Shown here: one piece after another, positions 33,445-42,195 of the stretch
Layout: every line of letters starts with the position of its first letter
Position numbering within the stretch: the stretch's first letter is position 1
NCBI GenBank assembly: GCA_030611385.1
Contig: JAUWPV010000006.1
Coordinates: 1-64,000, forward strand
Reading direction: 5' to 3'
Source of the DNA: Bacillota bacterium
GTDB lineage: Bacteria; Bacillota; Dethiobacteria; DTU022
DNA: 64,000 nt
Position numbers and translations under genes: made by a program
Notes under the pieces: generated by a model
What the model saw: only the letters and a program-made list of their open reading frames with translations
The model's database searches: none
Told to the model about the DNA's origin: nothing

Positions 33445-34158
33445 TTGGATAAGCTGAAATTGATCAAACAAGAGCTAAATAATCACGCTGATGTTGAGAA
33501 GGCTGCATCGTCAGCAAAATATTTTCAGGTGTTCCCTGGCGGTTATGGCGAAGGAGACCGTTTTATCGGAGTTACCGTACCCAATCAGCACCGGATTGCC
33601 CGCGAGTATTACCGCTCAATTTCTTTTAGAGAGCTTGAAGATTTAATTCGCGATCCTGTTCACGAATGCCGGCTCACGGCCATCTTAATCCTGGTTTTGA
33701 AATTCGAGAAAGCAAAAACAGAAACCGAAAAGCAGTCTGTAGTTGATTATTACCTGGGTAATATTGATTACATCAACAACTGGGATCTGGTCGATTCTTC
33801 CGCTCATAAAATAGTCGGGGCTTACTTGTTCAACAAAGACAGGAACCTGCTTTTCAATCTGGCCCGCTCCGGGGAACTCTGGCAGCAGAGAATAGCTGTT
33901 ATAGCAACCTTTTACTTCATCCGGAATGGTGATTTTACAGATTCCCTGGAGATAGCCAGGCTGCTGCTCAACCACGAACATGATTTGATACACAAGGCGG
34001 TCGGTTGGATGCTCCGGGAGGTCGGTAACCGGGGTTTTGCAACAGAATACAACTTCCTGAAGAAACACTATCAAATCATGCCCCGGACGATGCTCCGTTA
34101 CGCAATTGAAAAATTTGATCCTGTTCTGCGCAAGAAGTTTTTAGCAGGGCAGGTTTAG
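33445..34158 (+). CDS. AlkD-like DNA alkylation repair protein
   Basis: 237 residues, helical-repeat (HEAT-like) protein. ARSGELWQQRIAVIATFYFI, LLNHEHDLIHKAVGWMLREVG and YDPVLRKKFL-like ends (FDPVLRKKFLAG) are characteristic of the AlkD/AlkC-type DNA glycosylases, which remove N3/N7-alkylpurines without base flipping. WDLVDSSAHKIVG carries the conserved Trp-Asp. I prefer TTG at 33445, about 5 bases after GGAGAGG, to the track GTG 33430, which lies within the ribosome site. Stand-alone gene. Confidence 0.8.
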   Translation: MDKLKLIKQELNNHADVEKAASSAKYFQVFPGGYGEGDRFIGVTVPNQHRIAREYYRSISFRELEDLIRDPVHECRLTAILILVLKFEKAKTETEKQSVVDYYLGNIDYINNWDLVDSSAHKIVGAYLFNKDRNLLFNLARSGELWQQRIAVIATFYFIRNGDFTDSLEIARLLLNHEHDLIHKAVGWMLREVGNRGFATEYNFLKKHYQIMPRTMLRYAIEKFDPVLRKKFLAGQV

Positions 34159-34177
34159 GCATCTTCACTTGCTGCAG

Positions 34178-34208
34178 TTGCCTGAAGAACGGAAAGTATA
34201 TATATAAT
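34178..34208 (+). promoter_or_regulatory. Possible promoter of the LCP gene
   Basis: TATAAT at 34203 with TTGCCT 19 bases upstream. Spacing is long, so support is modest. Confidence 0.35.
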
Positions 34209-34250
34209 GGTTGGTGGTATTTTTGTTTATATTGAAAGGGAAACTATGAA

Positions 34251-35438
34251 ATGAGTAAGGTAAAAAAGAGAAAAGGTCTCCGGTTTAGCACAAAATTATT
34301 GCTGCTGATAATGACAGTGCTGGTTATGATGGCAGTTCTGGTTACTTTCTTCCCGACGCTGTTGTTTTATTCGCCAGCCAGTCAGACCGTTAACGGACAG
34401 GCAGGTCCGCCTACCGCTGGAACGGTTAATGTCGCCCTGCTCGGCTTCGATCGTACCGCGGCACGTGATCAGCAGTACGATCTATATCGGCCGGATACAA
34501 TTATAGTCGCTTCAATAAATTTTCATACCGCCCAGGTTTCAATGGTCAATATCCCCCGGGACAGCTATGTGCGGGTTAATGGAGCGGCTATTTATGACAA
34601 GATCAATCATTCCTACATGTATGGTTACTATCGGACCGCCGAAGGGGAAGATCAACATGCCGGCGGCATAAAGACTACTCTTCTGACCATCCAGGATTTT
34701 TTAGGCGGAGTACCAATCCATGGTTTCATGAAGATAGACATGGACGGAGCCGCGGCGATTATCGATGCTATCGGGGGAGTCTATTATAATGTCGAAGAGG
34801 AACTGCGCGCTGATTATGGTCGGGGCAGTGTGCAGATTGAAAAAGGTGATCAGCTTCTTGATGGCAATAAATTTTTAGATTTTGTCCGCAACCGGGCCGA
34901 CTACCTGGGTGGCGAACGCGGAAGAACACAGCGGCAGCAGCAAGTTCTGATCGCCCTGTTCAAACAGTTGATCGGTCTGGATGGTCTCTTCAAGATACCC
35001 CGTCTTTACAGTGCAGTCAAAGCCAATATCGAAACAGACCTGAATTTTACTCAGATGGCGGCGCTGGCTCTCTTCGGCCTGCGAGTTGATCCCCCGGAAA
35101 TCGCCACTGCTGTTTTCAGCGGCGAGAACATGCTTTCGAACCGGGATGGCTTGAACATTTACTACCTGGTGATTGACGAAGAAGGGCGAGTCAATATTAT
35201 TGAGAAGGTTTTTGGGATCACTGTCGAAAAACGCACCCAACCAACCCTACCCGGACCGGTTATACCGGAACCGGATCCTGAAGATGAGCCGGAACTCGAA
35301 CCGGATCTATTGCCGGAACCGGAATCTGAACCATTGCCGGAACCGGAACCTGAATCGGAATCTGAAGTTGAGCCGGAATCGGACCCAGACCCGGATCCCG
35401 AAACTGAACCTGAACCCGAAGCTATTCCGGGAGAATGA
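34251..35438 (+). CDS. LytR-CpsA-Psr (LCP) family wall-polymer transferase
   Basis: 395 residues. A basic cytoplasmic start, one membrane span (about 13-40) and an extracellular LCP domain (about 60-330). Conserved elements: [38 protein letters not shown] with the lipid-phosphate-binding Arg/Asp set, [27 protein letters not shown] and [23 protein letters not shown] enzymes attach teichoic acids, capsules or glycoproteins to peptidoglycan. The last 60 residues are almost purely Glu/Pro/Asp, an unusual acidic tail like the linkers in the first surface cluster. It is followed immediately by the left 54-bp direct repeat of the mobile segment. Confidence 0.92.
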   Translation: MSKVKKRKGLRFSTKLLLLIMTVLVMMAVLVTFFPTLLFYSPASQTVNGQAGPPTAGTVNVALLGFDRTAARDQQYDLYRPDTIIVASINFHTAQVSMVNIPRDSYVRVNGAAIYDKINHSYMYGYYRTAEGEDQHAGGIKTTLLTIQDFLGGVPIHGFMKIDMDGAAAIIDAIGGVYYNVEEELRADYGRGSVQIEKGDQLLDGNKFLDFVRNRADYLGGERGRTQRQQQVLIALFKQLIGLDGLFKIPRLYSAVKANIETDLNFTQMAALALFGLRVDPPEIATAVFSGENMLSNRDGLNIYYLVIDEEGRVNIIEKVFGITVEKRTQPTLPGPVIPEPDPEDEPELEPDLLPEPESEPLPEPEPESESEVEPESDPDPDPETEPEPEAIPGE

Positions 35439-35448
35439 AGTGTCCTCC

Positions 35449-35502
35449 AGGCAAAGCTCTATTGCTAAATATTCTGTTAAATGTTACTGTTGCACTGTAA
35501 TA
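35449..35502. repeat. 54-bp direct repeat, left copy
   Basis: Matches the copy at 39275-39328 at 53 of 54 positions (core AGGCAAAGCTCTATTGCTAA ... TGTTACTGTTGCA). It starts 11 bp after the LCP stop. The two copies flank 3.8 kb of AT-rich accessory genes, like attachment sites or an insertion duplication. Confidence 0.9.
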
Positions 35503-35595
35503 AAGAATAGACTCTAACAATAATAGGTTTATATAGTACAAAATGTATAGAACAAAAGGTAGGTGGAAATCAATGATGCTTGGGGCTACTGTAAG

Positions 35596-36392
35596 ATGAG
35601 TGACGTGGTGCTATTTCAAATAATTCAAACGATTTTCTGGCTTTTGATCGTAGTGATAATAGTTATTGTGTTTCATCGGGAAATAAAACATTTACTACAA
35701 TCTTTGAGTAGCCTGCAAGTAGCTGGCGCGACGATTCAGTTAAAGGATAGAAAGGAGACTCTACGGTCTTATATTTTACTTGCGGAAACATTGATAGACC
35801 TTGTCTCGAGCAACGATCGTATTGAGGAGATTCAAAAGCTGTTGAATCCATCTCAGATTGAGTCTCTGGGTGTGTTTGCCCTTAAATACACTGATGAGAT
35901 GGAAGAAAGTGAATGGAACGAAGAATTGTTGAAGAATATCGCCTACTTACTTAGCCGGGCTGGCAGATATAGACAATCAGTCGCACTATATGAAGCGCTT
36001 CTAATGAAACGGCCAGATCATTGGGAACTACTACATCTTAAAGCATTAGCCCTGATGGTCACTAGATTACCAGAACCCGTAGAAGAGGCCCACAAAATAC
36101 TTTTGCAGTTGGTGAATCGTTATCCAGAGATTAAGGAAACTCGTTTCAACTACGCGCTCGTCCTATCCATGTTGAAAAAAGAGGACGATGCCTATAAGGA
36201 AATGGCGCGAGCAATCGAAGATGGTTATTTGCCGAAGGGGAAGATCCGCTAGAAGACCCGTTATTCTACCACATTAAAGAGAATCGTTCGGATTTGTTTG
36301 ATCTCCTGCGGAAAAAATTGGACGCTGCGAGGGTGGCAGACATCACCGCCCAACAAGGCCATTCAGCTGACGCTCCTAACTCGCGCAATTGA
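35596..36392 (+). pseudogene. Membrane-anchored TPR-like protein, 3' frameshift
   Basis: An N-terminal membrane span (FWLLIVVIIVIVFHREI) precedes a cytoplasmic helical region with TPR-like pairs (NIAYLLSRAGRYRQSVALYEALLMKRP and ALVLSMLKKEDDAYKEMARAIEDGY). The track frame stops at 36252 after KGKIR. In the +1 frame the sequence continues EDPLEDPLFYHIKENRSDLF to a TGA at 36392, exactly the DP-x-F ending typical of TPR arrays, so one base was probably lost or added near 36238. I chose ATG 35596 (MSDVVLFQ); the GTG at 35563 is possible. Function unknown. It is the first gene of the repeat-flanked segment and is AT-rich relative to its neighbours. Confidence 0.6.
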
Positions 36393-36418
36393 TGGCCGGT
36401 TTAGTGCGTGAATAAAAT

Positions 36419-37159
36419 ATGACATCAAAAAAAGAACATTACTGTTTCCAACCGCCAGCAGATGAAAATGTTAAAATCTGGCGATGTATGGATTTCACAA
36501 AATACGTTTCTTTGCTGTCATCAGAAACTCTATATTTCTCTCGAAGCGATAGGTTCGGTGACCCTTATGAGGGTGCAACATCCCACGCGAACACAAGCCT
36601 TCGACAAAATGTTTATAAAGACAAACCAATCCCTAAAGAAATGTTAGAAAAATATTCAATATTTGCGGAATGGGTCAGACAATGGACATATATTAATTGT
36701 TGGCACATGAATGAGTATGAATCAGCTGCAATGTGGAAATTATATGCTCGAATAGATGAAGCCGTAGCCATCCAATCAACTTATAGAAAACTGAAAAACT
36801 GTTTGTCTAAAAATGTACTTGTTGGTGTAGTCCATTATATTGACTACGAAACCCAGTGGTTGCCTGAAGGTAATACGAGGTGGCCATTTGTTCATAAAAG
36901 AAAATCTTTTGAGCATGAGCGAGAGCTAAGGGCGCTTATTCAAGATATACCATCAAAAGATAAGTTCACGTTAACCGGTATGTCTAATAATGAAACTGGC
37001 AAAACAGTGCCAATTGATCTTAACGGTTTAATAGAAAGTGTTCTTGTTTTTCCAAATTCACCAAAATGGTTTTCAGGGTTAGTTAAAGAAATTACAAGCA
37101 AATATAAATTTAGTTTTGAGGTAAGGTACTCCCTGCTTGCCAAGTCACCAGTTTATTAA
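36419..37159 (+). CDS. DUF2971 family protein
   Basis: 246 residues. IWRCMDFTKYVSLLSSETLYFSR, DRFGDPYEG, CWHMNEYESAAMWKLYA and the late KRKSFEHERELRAL are the defining stretches of DUF2971. These proteins are cytoplasmic, of unknown biochemical function, and are frequently found as scattered accessory genes in islands and near defence loci. AT-rich codon use, no strong ribosome site, and isolation from flanking genes support recent acquisition as cargo of the direct-repeat-flanked segment. Confidence 0.85.
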   Translation: MTSKKEHYCFQPPADENVKIWRCMDFTKYVSLLSSETLYFSRSDRFGDPYEGATSHANTSLRQNVYKDKPIPKEMLEKYSIFAEWVRQWTYINCWHMNEYESAAMWKLYARIDEAVAIQSTYRKLKNCLSKNVLVGVVHYIDYETQWLPEGNTRWPFVHKRKSFEHERELRALIQDIPSKDKFTLTGMSNNETGKTVPIDLNGLIESVLVFPNSPKWFSGLVKEITSKYKFSFEVRYSLLAKSPVY

Positions 37160-37473
37160 TCGGCATTGAGCACGACCAGTGCAGATACTTTTCCGTGCAA
37201 TGCGTTTTAAGTATTAAGCCTGAAATCAAGGAATATGTGGAAGTTATATGACAGACTATGGCGGGTTAGGGAAGCGGCGATAGATGAATTTATATTGTCT
37301 GGTCAAATTAACAATAAATCAGGAAGTGAAGAATGAATTAACAGGTGTGCTAATGTAATGTTGCGTAAAAAGTGTGCATAGCAAGGCGCTCCACCGGAAA
37401 GGTATTGCGCTATGAACTATTGCTGCTGGTGAAATTATTCGTTATCTTGTTTAAGAGAGAGAGATATTACGAT
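37160..37473. other. 314-bp spacer within the accessory segment
   Basis: It contains a 33-codon ORF (37235-37336, opening MWKLYDRLWRV) that looks like a gene-start remnant, and purine-rich GAGAGAGAG before the next gene. No terminator or promoter is convincing. Confidence 0.4.
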
Positions 37474-38886
37474 ATGGCACAACGAAGACAAAAAGTACTT
37501 CTCATAGGGGCAACTGGCTATCAACGTAACCTAGACGATGTGAGGATCGAATGTTATGACTGGATGAAGGTATCCGGCATTAAGAGCATCCGGGATTTTG
37601 ATACAATCATCATAGATCTTCTTCCTCTTGTATCGCAGGAATTACGAGACACCATCGATTGGGGCAACTTCTTCAAAAAACTTGATTTTGCCGTGGCAAT
37701 GGATGTTCTCTGCAATGCCGGTATTTTTATTATCATCGGGGATCCTCGCTTCAATGTAAAATATAATGGAGCATTTGGAGAGGATGTCGAGGAGACCTTC
37801 CTTCACTGGACAGGTATTTCATTTTATTGGAGTTCGGAACCTGGCGACACTGTGAGTTTTGCTGAGGGTCCTTTTTACTTGGAATATGCTAACTATATTG
37901 CGAACCTTGAACAGTGGAAGTATTCATTAGAAGCATGCGAGCTGGATGAGAAGAAAATGTCGGAGTATTTTAATTTGCTTGTTCTAAAGGAAAAGAGTAT
38001 GAGCGTTCGTCTTAACAAGAATATCTTTTGTAAAAACCGCTACGAAAATGCCCTTTCCTTCATTATTCGTTATGAGCTTGTGGAAAATAAATATAGCCAA
38101 ACAAAGGCTCGAAAGACATATGGTCCCATGATCTTTCTCCCCGAAGTATCGCTTTCTCACGACGAGGCGGTCCAGTGTGTATTAGCAGACATCTGTGACA
38201 TCGAAACAGATCTCCCGGAGCCTGCGTGGGTTGACCAGCTTAACGCTCCTGGTCAGGAAGAGATTGATGAAAAAATCGTGCACATTAAGGAGCGAATAGG
38301 TCTAGAGGTTAAGACTCTTGAGGAAGCAGACGCACAGAAGCAGGAATGTAGGAAATGCTTGAAGTTGCTATATGAACGAGAGTACGCTCTCGAGCTAGTA
38401 GTTCGCGACATTCTACGCGAATTAGGCGCAGAGGTTGAGGATCCAACCGAGAACAACAAAGAAGATGGTTGGGTTGTTGTAAAGGGTGGGGACAAAACGT
38501 ACGAGGGAGTTATAGAGATAAAGAGTACGCGTTCGGATACGTTCGGTGAAGATGGACGGAAACAGCTTCTCGACTGGATTGATAGAGGGAGAACCCTTCG
38601 TGGTAAAAACTATAAAGGGTTGTTTATTGGAAACAATGCCGTTGACAAACCACCCAATGAAAGAGAGAAAGCATTTTCCGACAGTTGGGTAAACGCGGCT
38701 GAGCTTAGTCAAATCTGTGTTTTCAAGACCGAAGATCTTTACGTATTACATCTTTTGAACTCTAGTGGTAAACTTAGTTTAGGGGATCTTTGGAAAAAAA
38801 TCTTTGAAACTAATGGCATACTTGATATGCAAGAATACATGGAAGCACTTGAGCCAAAAGATATAACGGCCAAGCATAGTGGCTGA
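37474..38886 (+). CDS. Unknown protein with PD-(D/E)XK nuclease-like C-terminus
   Basis: 470 residues from the ATG at 37474; the track extension to 37372 lacks a ribosome site. The N-terminal 130 residues open with VLLIGATGYQ and a Rossmann-like alternation (FDTIIIDLLP, IFIIIGDPRF). The middle is helical and charged, with a coiled-coil-like stretch (EKIVHIKERIGLEVKTLEEA). Residues about 310-420 match a restriction-nuclease core: LRELGAEVEDP, then D-x-W and YEGVIEIKS (Glu-x-Lys near 345), then KGLFIGNNAVDKPPNERE. I do not recognise the whole protein. Context (repeat-flanked segment beside a type I RM operon) and the nuclease fold suggest a defence effector with an N-terminal sensor, which is inference. 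Confidence 0.6.
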   Translation: MAQRRQKVLLIGATGYQRNLDDVRIECYDWMKVSGIKSIRDFDTIIIDLLPLVSQELRDTIDWGNFFKKLDFAVAMDVLCNAGIFIIIGDPRFNVKYNGAFGEDVEETFLHWTGISFYWSSEPGDTVSFAEGPFYLEYANYIANLEQWKYSLEACELDEKKMSEYFNLLVLKEKSMSVRLNKNIFCKNRYENALSFIIRYELVENKYSQTKARKTYGPMIFLPEVSLSHDEAVQCVLADICDIETDLPEPAWVDQLNAPGQEEIDEKIVHIKERIGLEVKTLEEADAQKQECRKCLKLLYEREYALELVVRDILRELGAEVEDPTENNKEDGWVVVKGGDKTYEGVIEIKSTRSDTFGEDGRKQLLDWIDRGRTLRGKNYKGLFIGNNAVDKPPNEREKAFSDSWVNAAELSQICVFKTEDLYVLHLLNSSGKLSLGDLWKKIFETNGILDMQEYMEALEPKDITAKHSG

Positions 38887-38958
38887 CGACACAACAACAG
38901 CATATGCTATCCATAAACGTCTGCAAATAGCATAAATGTTAACAAGGAGACCTTCATT

Positions 38959-39180
38959 ATGGGAAACTCATTCAAGAACCCCTTAGAGAATCCGATGAAA
39001 TGGGGCGTATATAACGGTCTTGTCTGTGGCCTCTCAGTAGGGTTGGTTTGGACGGTAGTTCACTATCTGTAGTATGGCAAGTTAACTTACCTAGGCGTTG
39101 TATGGGCAGCAATGGGCATCTTAGTTTCTGTGGATATGGGATTTATTGTGTGCCTGTATTACCGAGGAGAACGAAAATAA
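38959..39180 (+). pseudogene. Small two-span membrane protein interrupted by TAG
   Basis: Too short for the ORF track. ATG 38959 follows AAGGAG by 9 bases. It reads MGNSFKNPLENPMKWGVYNG and a first hydrophobic span to HYL, then TAG at 39070, then continues in frame with YGKLTYLGVVWAAMGILVSV and a basic end to TAA at 39180 (74 codons overall). Two transmembrane helices in one frame across the stop argue for a recent nonsense change, perhaps CAG to TAG. Function unknown. Confidence 0.55.
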
Positions 39181-39274
39181 GTTGCTAAACATAAGCCATA
39201 AAACTATCAATGCAAATTATTGCCGACATTTATAAAAGTAGCGCTTCATTTACACCCACAAGTCCTCAATCCCT

Positions 39275-39328
39275 AGGCAAAGCTCTATTGCTAAATATTC
39301 TGTTAAATGTTACTGTTGCAATGTAATA
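39275..39328. repeat. 54-bp direct repeat, right copy
   Basis: Same orientation as the left copy at 35449, one mismatch in 54 bases. It lies 88 bp before hsdM, so the original arrangement may have been LCP gene, one repeat, then the restriction operon. Confidence 0.9.
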
Positions 39329-39416
39329 TTATAATCCATGTTTTACATGTTACTGGATTACAGAGTGCATAATCTATAGAAAAACAAGTTGCCCGGAAAG
39401 GGAAAAGAATAAACAG

Positions 39417-40967
39417 ATGGCAGAAAAGAAAAATAACGGTGCCAACCTTGGCTTTGAGAGCCAGATGTGGGCAGCAGCCGACAAGCTCCGGGGGCATATG
39501 GATGCCTCTGAATATAAACATGTGGTTCTCGGTTTGATATTTCTGAAATACATCTCCGATGCTTTCCACACCAAGTACAAGCAGTTAGAGGCAACCAAAG
39601 GCACTGACTACACTGATCCGGAAGACCGCGACGAATACTCGGCGGCCAACATCTTTTGGGTGCCGAAGGAGGCCCGCTGGGCCAAACTGCAGGCCGACGC
39701 CAAGCAGCCGACCATCGGCAAACTCGTTGATGACGCCATGGTGGCCATCGAGAAAGAGAACCCAACCCTTAAGGGGGTTCTTCCCAAGGACTATTCCCGT
39801 CCATCGCTGGACAAATATCGCCTGGGCGAACTCATCGATATCATCAGCAAGATCGGTCTTGGGGATAATCAATCCCGCTCAATGGACATTCTTGGCCGGG
39901 TTTATGAATATTTTCTCGGCCGCTTCGCCACGGCAGAAGGTAAAGGCGGCGGTGAGTTTTACACGCCCCGGTGTGTGGTTAATCTGCTTGTCAGGATGAT
40001 TGAACCATACAAAGGTCGGGTGTTCGACCCCTGTTGCGGATCGGGTGGCATGTTCGTTCAGAGTGAGCGCTTTGTTGAAGAGCGCGGCGGCCGGTTAGGC
40101 GACATCGCCATTTACGGTCAGGAATCAAACTCCACAACCTGGCGGTTGGCCATGATGAATCTGGCCATCCGTGGGCTCGATGCCAACCTTGGCGGTCAGC
40201 ATGCGGATAGTTTTCACAACGACCTGCACAAAGACCTCCGCGCTGATTTTATTCTTGCCAACCCACCCTTTAACATGAGTGACTGGGGTGGCGAACGGTT
40301 ACGTGAAGATGCCCGTTGGAAATACGGCATTCCGCCAATGAACAACGCCAACTACGCCTGGATTCAGCATTTTATCCATCACCTATCCCCCACAGGTGTT
40401 GCCGGTTTTGTCATGGCCAACGGATCTATGTCCACCAATATTACCAGTGAAGGCGAAATCCGCAAAAATATGATCGAAGCGGACCTGGTAGATTGTATGG
40501 TCGCCATGCCTGGCCAGCTATTTTACACGACACAGATTCCGGTATGCCTCTGGTTTTTAGCCCGGAATAAAAAGAACGGCAAGTTCCGTAATCGGAGCGG
40601 GCATACACTTTTCATTGATGTCCGCAAGCTGGGCATCCTTATCGACCGAACCCACAAAGATTTCTCGGACGAAGAAATCGACAGGGTCGCTGCGACCTAC
40701 CATGCTTGGCGCGGAGAGAAAGACGCCGGCGAGTATGAGGATGTGCCAGGTTTCTGTAAGAGCGCTACAGCTGACGAGATCAGGGATCACGGCTATGTGT
40801 TGACCCCAGGACGATATGTAGGGGCCGCCGAGATCGAGGACGACGGCGTTCCTTTTGAGGTAAAAATGGCCGAGCTTTCGGCCAAACTGCATGAGCAGTT
40901 TGCCGAAGCCGACCGGCTTGAAACTGCTATTAAAAAGAATTTGGAGATCCTAGGCCATGGGGAGTAA
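39417..40967 (+). CDS. hsdM: Type I restriction-modification methyltransferase subunit HsdM
   Basis: 516 residues. An N-terminal helical HsdM_N domain (about 10-140; [20 protein letters not shown]) is followed by the N6-adenine methylase with the SAM motif [15 protein letters not shown] (about 203) and catalytic NPPFN (about 281). The adjacent F-Y-TP-R motif ([14 protein letters not shown]) is canonical. It methylates host DNA in complex with HsdS and, with HsdR, forms the restriction complex. It overlaps hsdS by 11 bp. Its GC content is higher than that of the accessory genes just upstream, so the RM core and the 3.8-kb cargo have different histories. Confidence 0.95.
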   Translation: MAEKKNNGANLGFESQMWAAADKLRGHMDASEYKHVVLGLIFLKYISDAFHTKYKQLEATKGTDYTDPEDRDEYSAANIFWVPKEARWAKLQADAKQPTIGKLVDDAMVAIEKENPTLKGVLPKDYSRPSLDKYRLGELIDIISKIGLGDNQSRSMDILGRVYEYFLGRFATAEGKGGGEFYTPRCVVNLLVRMIEPYKGRVFDPCCGSGGMFVQSERFVEERGGRLGDIAIYGQESNSTTWRLAMMNLAIRGLDANLGGQHADSFHNDLHKDLRADFILANPPFNMSDWGGERLREDARWKYGIPPMNNANYAWIQHFIHHLSPTGVAGFVMANGSMSTNITSEGEIRKNMIEADLVDCMVAMPGQLFYTTQIPVCLWFLARNKKNGKFRNRSGHTLFIDVRKLGILIDRTHKDFSDEEIDRVAATYHAWRGEKDAGEYEDVPGFCKSATADEIRDHGYVLTPGRYVGAAEIEDDGVPFEVKMAELSAKLHEQFAEADRLETAIKKNLEILGHGE

Positions 40968-42195
40968 ATGGACGCCCACAACTGTTGGTTCTTTCTGTCC
41001 ATTTGTATATGGAAAGGGACTGCCCAAGATAACGCGCAATAATCAAGGGAGTATCACAGTTTTCGGTTCAAATGGGCCTGTTGGTGTGCATGACCAACCC
41101 TTGGTGGATGAGCCAGGTATTGTTATCGGTCGAAAAGGTACAGTAGGAGCAGTTCATTTCGCTTCTGATCCATTTTGGCCAATTGATACAACATTTTACG
41201 TGGTTAGCGAATCTGAACGTGACCTCAAATACACATTTTATTTACTTAGCTCTATTGGTCTGGAGAATATGAATGCAGATAGTGCTGTTCCCGGTCTTAA
41301 TCGTGCTGCAGCCCACGCCTGCCAAATACTTGTACCAGAATACGACGAACAACGTGCTATAGCCCATATTCTCGGAACACTCGACGACAAGATCGAATTG
41401 AACCGGCGGATCAACAAAACACTAGAGGCGATGGCACGTGCTATTTTTAAATCTTGGTTCGTGGATTTCGACCCGGTACGCGCCAAAACCGAAGGCCGCG
41501 ACCCCGGTCTGCCCGACGAGATTGCCGTGCTCTTCCCCGACAGTTTCGAAGAATCGGAACTTGGAGAGATTCCGAAGGGGTGGAAGGTTTTATCTCTGAC
41601 CGAAGTTGTAAGCGTAATCGGGGGTGGTACTCCGAAAACAATAGTGAATGAATACTGGGGGGGCGATATTCCATGGTTCTCAGTTGTAGATGCGCCCAGC
41701 GAAACAGATATGTTTGTTATAGATACAGAGAAACACATTACACAGCTTGGGGTAGAAAGATCCTCAACCAGAGTACTCCGCAAAGGGACAACAATAATTA
41801 GCGCACGAGGCACAGTTGGGAAATGTGCATTCGTAGGACGTCCAATGGCTATGAATCAATCTTGTTATGGCATCCAAGGTAAGAGCGGTATAGACGATTA
41901 TTTCATTTATTTTATGACAAGGAGGCAAGTTGCGGATTTACAGAGAAGTGGACACGGATCAGTATTTAACACTATTACGCGAGATACTTTTAAAACCATC
42001 CGAATTGCATGCCCTCCAACAAATCTGACTACCTCATACGAGGAAATGGTGTACCCATTTATGGAATCGGCTTTGGCATATATATATGAGAATGTAACCC
42101 TCGTCTCTCTTCGCGATACCCTCCTCCCCAAGCTCATTTCCGGTGAGCTGCGCATTCCGGATGCCGAGAAGTTCATTGAGGAGGGCGGAATATGA
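40957..42195 (+). CDS. hsdS: Type I restriction specificity subunit HsdS
   Basis: 412 residues with two target-recognition domains and two conserved helical spacers. TRD1 spans about 1-130. Spacer 1 includes [46 protein letters not shown]2 spans about 200-360 ([21 protein letters not shown]). Spacer 2 ends [14 protein letters not shown]. It sets the bipartite DNA target for both methylation and cleavage; the site cannot be read from sequence. The stop overlaps the reverse transcriptase start (ATGA), so translation of the RT is coupled to hsdS. No flanking partial hsdS copies for phase variation were seen. Confidence 0.92.
   Translation: MGSKWTPTTVGSFCPFVYGKGLPKITRNNQGSITVFGSNGPVGVHDQPLVDEPGIVIGRKGTVGAVHFASDPFWPIDTTFYVVSESERDLKYTFYLLSSIGLENMNADSAVPGLNRAAAHACQILVPEYDEQRAIAHILGTLDDKIELNRRINKTLEAMARAIFKSWFVDFDPVRAKTEGRDPGLPDEIAVLFPDSFEESELGEIPKGWKVLSLTEVVSVIGGGTPKTIVNEYWGGDIPWFSVVDAPSETDMFVIDTEKHITQLGVERSSTRVLRKGTTIISARGTVGKCAFVGRPMAMNQSCYGIQGKSGIDDYFIYFMTRRQVADLQRSGHGSVFNTITRDTFKTIRIACPPTNLTTSYEEMVYPFMESALAYIYENVTLVSLRDTLLPKLISGELRIPDAEKFIEEGGI

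Noticed and set aside
37235-37336. 33-codon ORF (MWKLYDRLWRV...)
   Set aside because: It looks like a gene-start fragment, but it is too short and has no strong ribosome site; noted only in the spacer entry.
19880-39180. Amber (TAG) recoding, because two genes have in-frame TAG codons
   Set aside because: Several intact genes here end normally at TAG (for example 4489, 5332, nuoE), and both interrupted genes lie in mobile or decaying DNA. Simple nonsense mutation is more likely.
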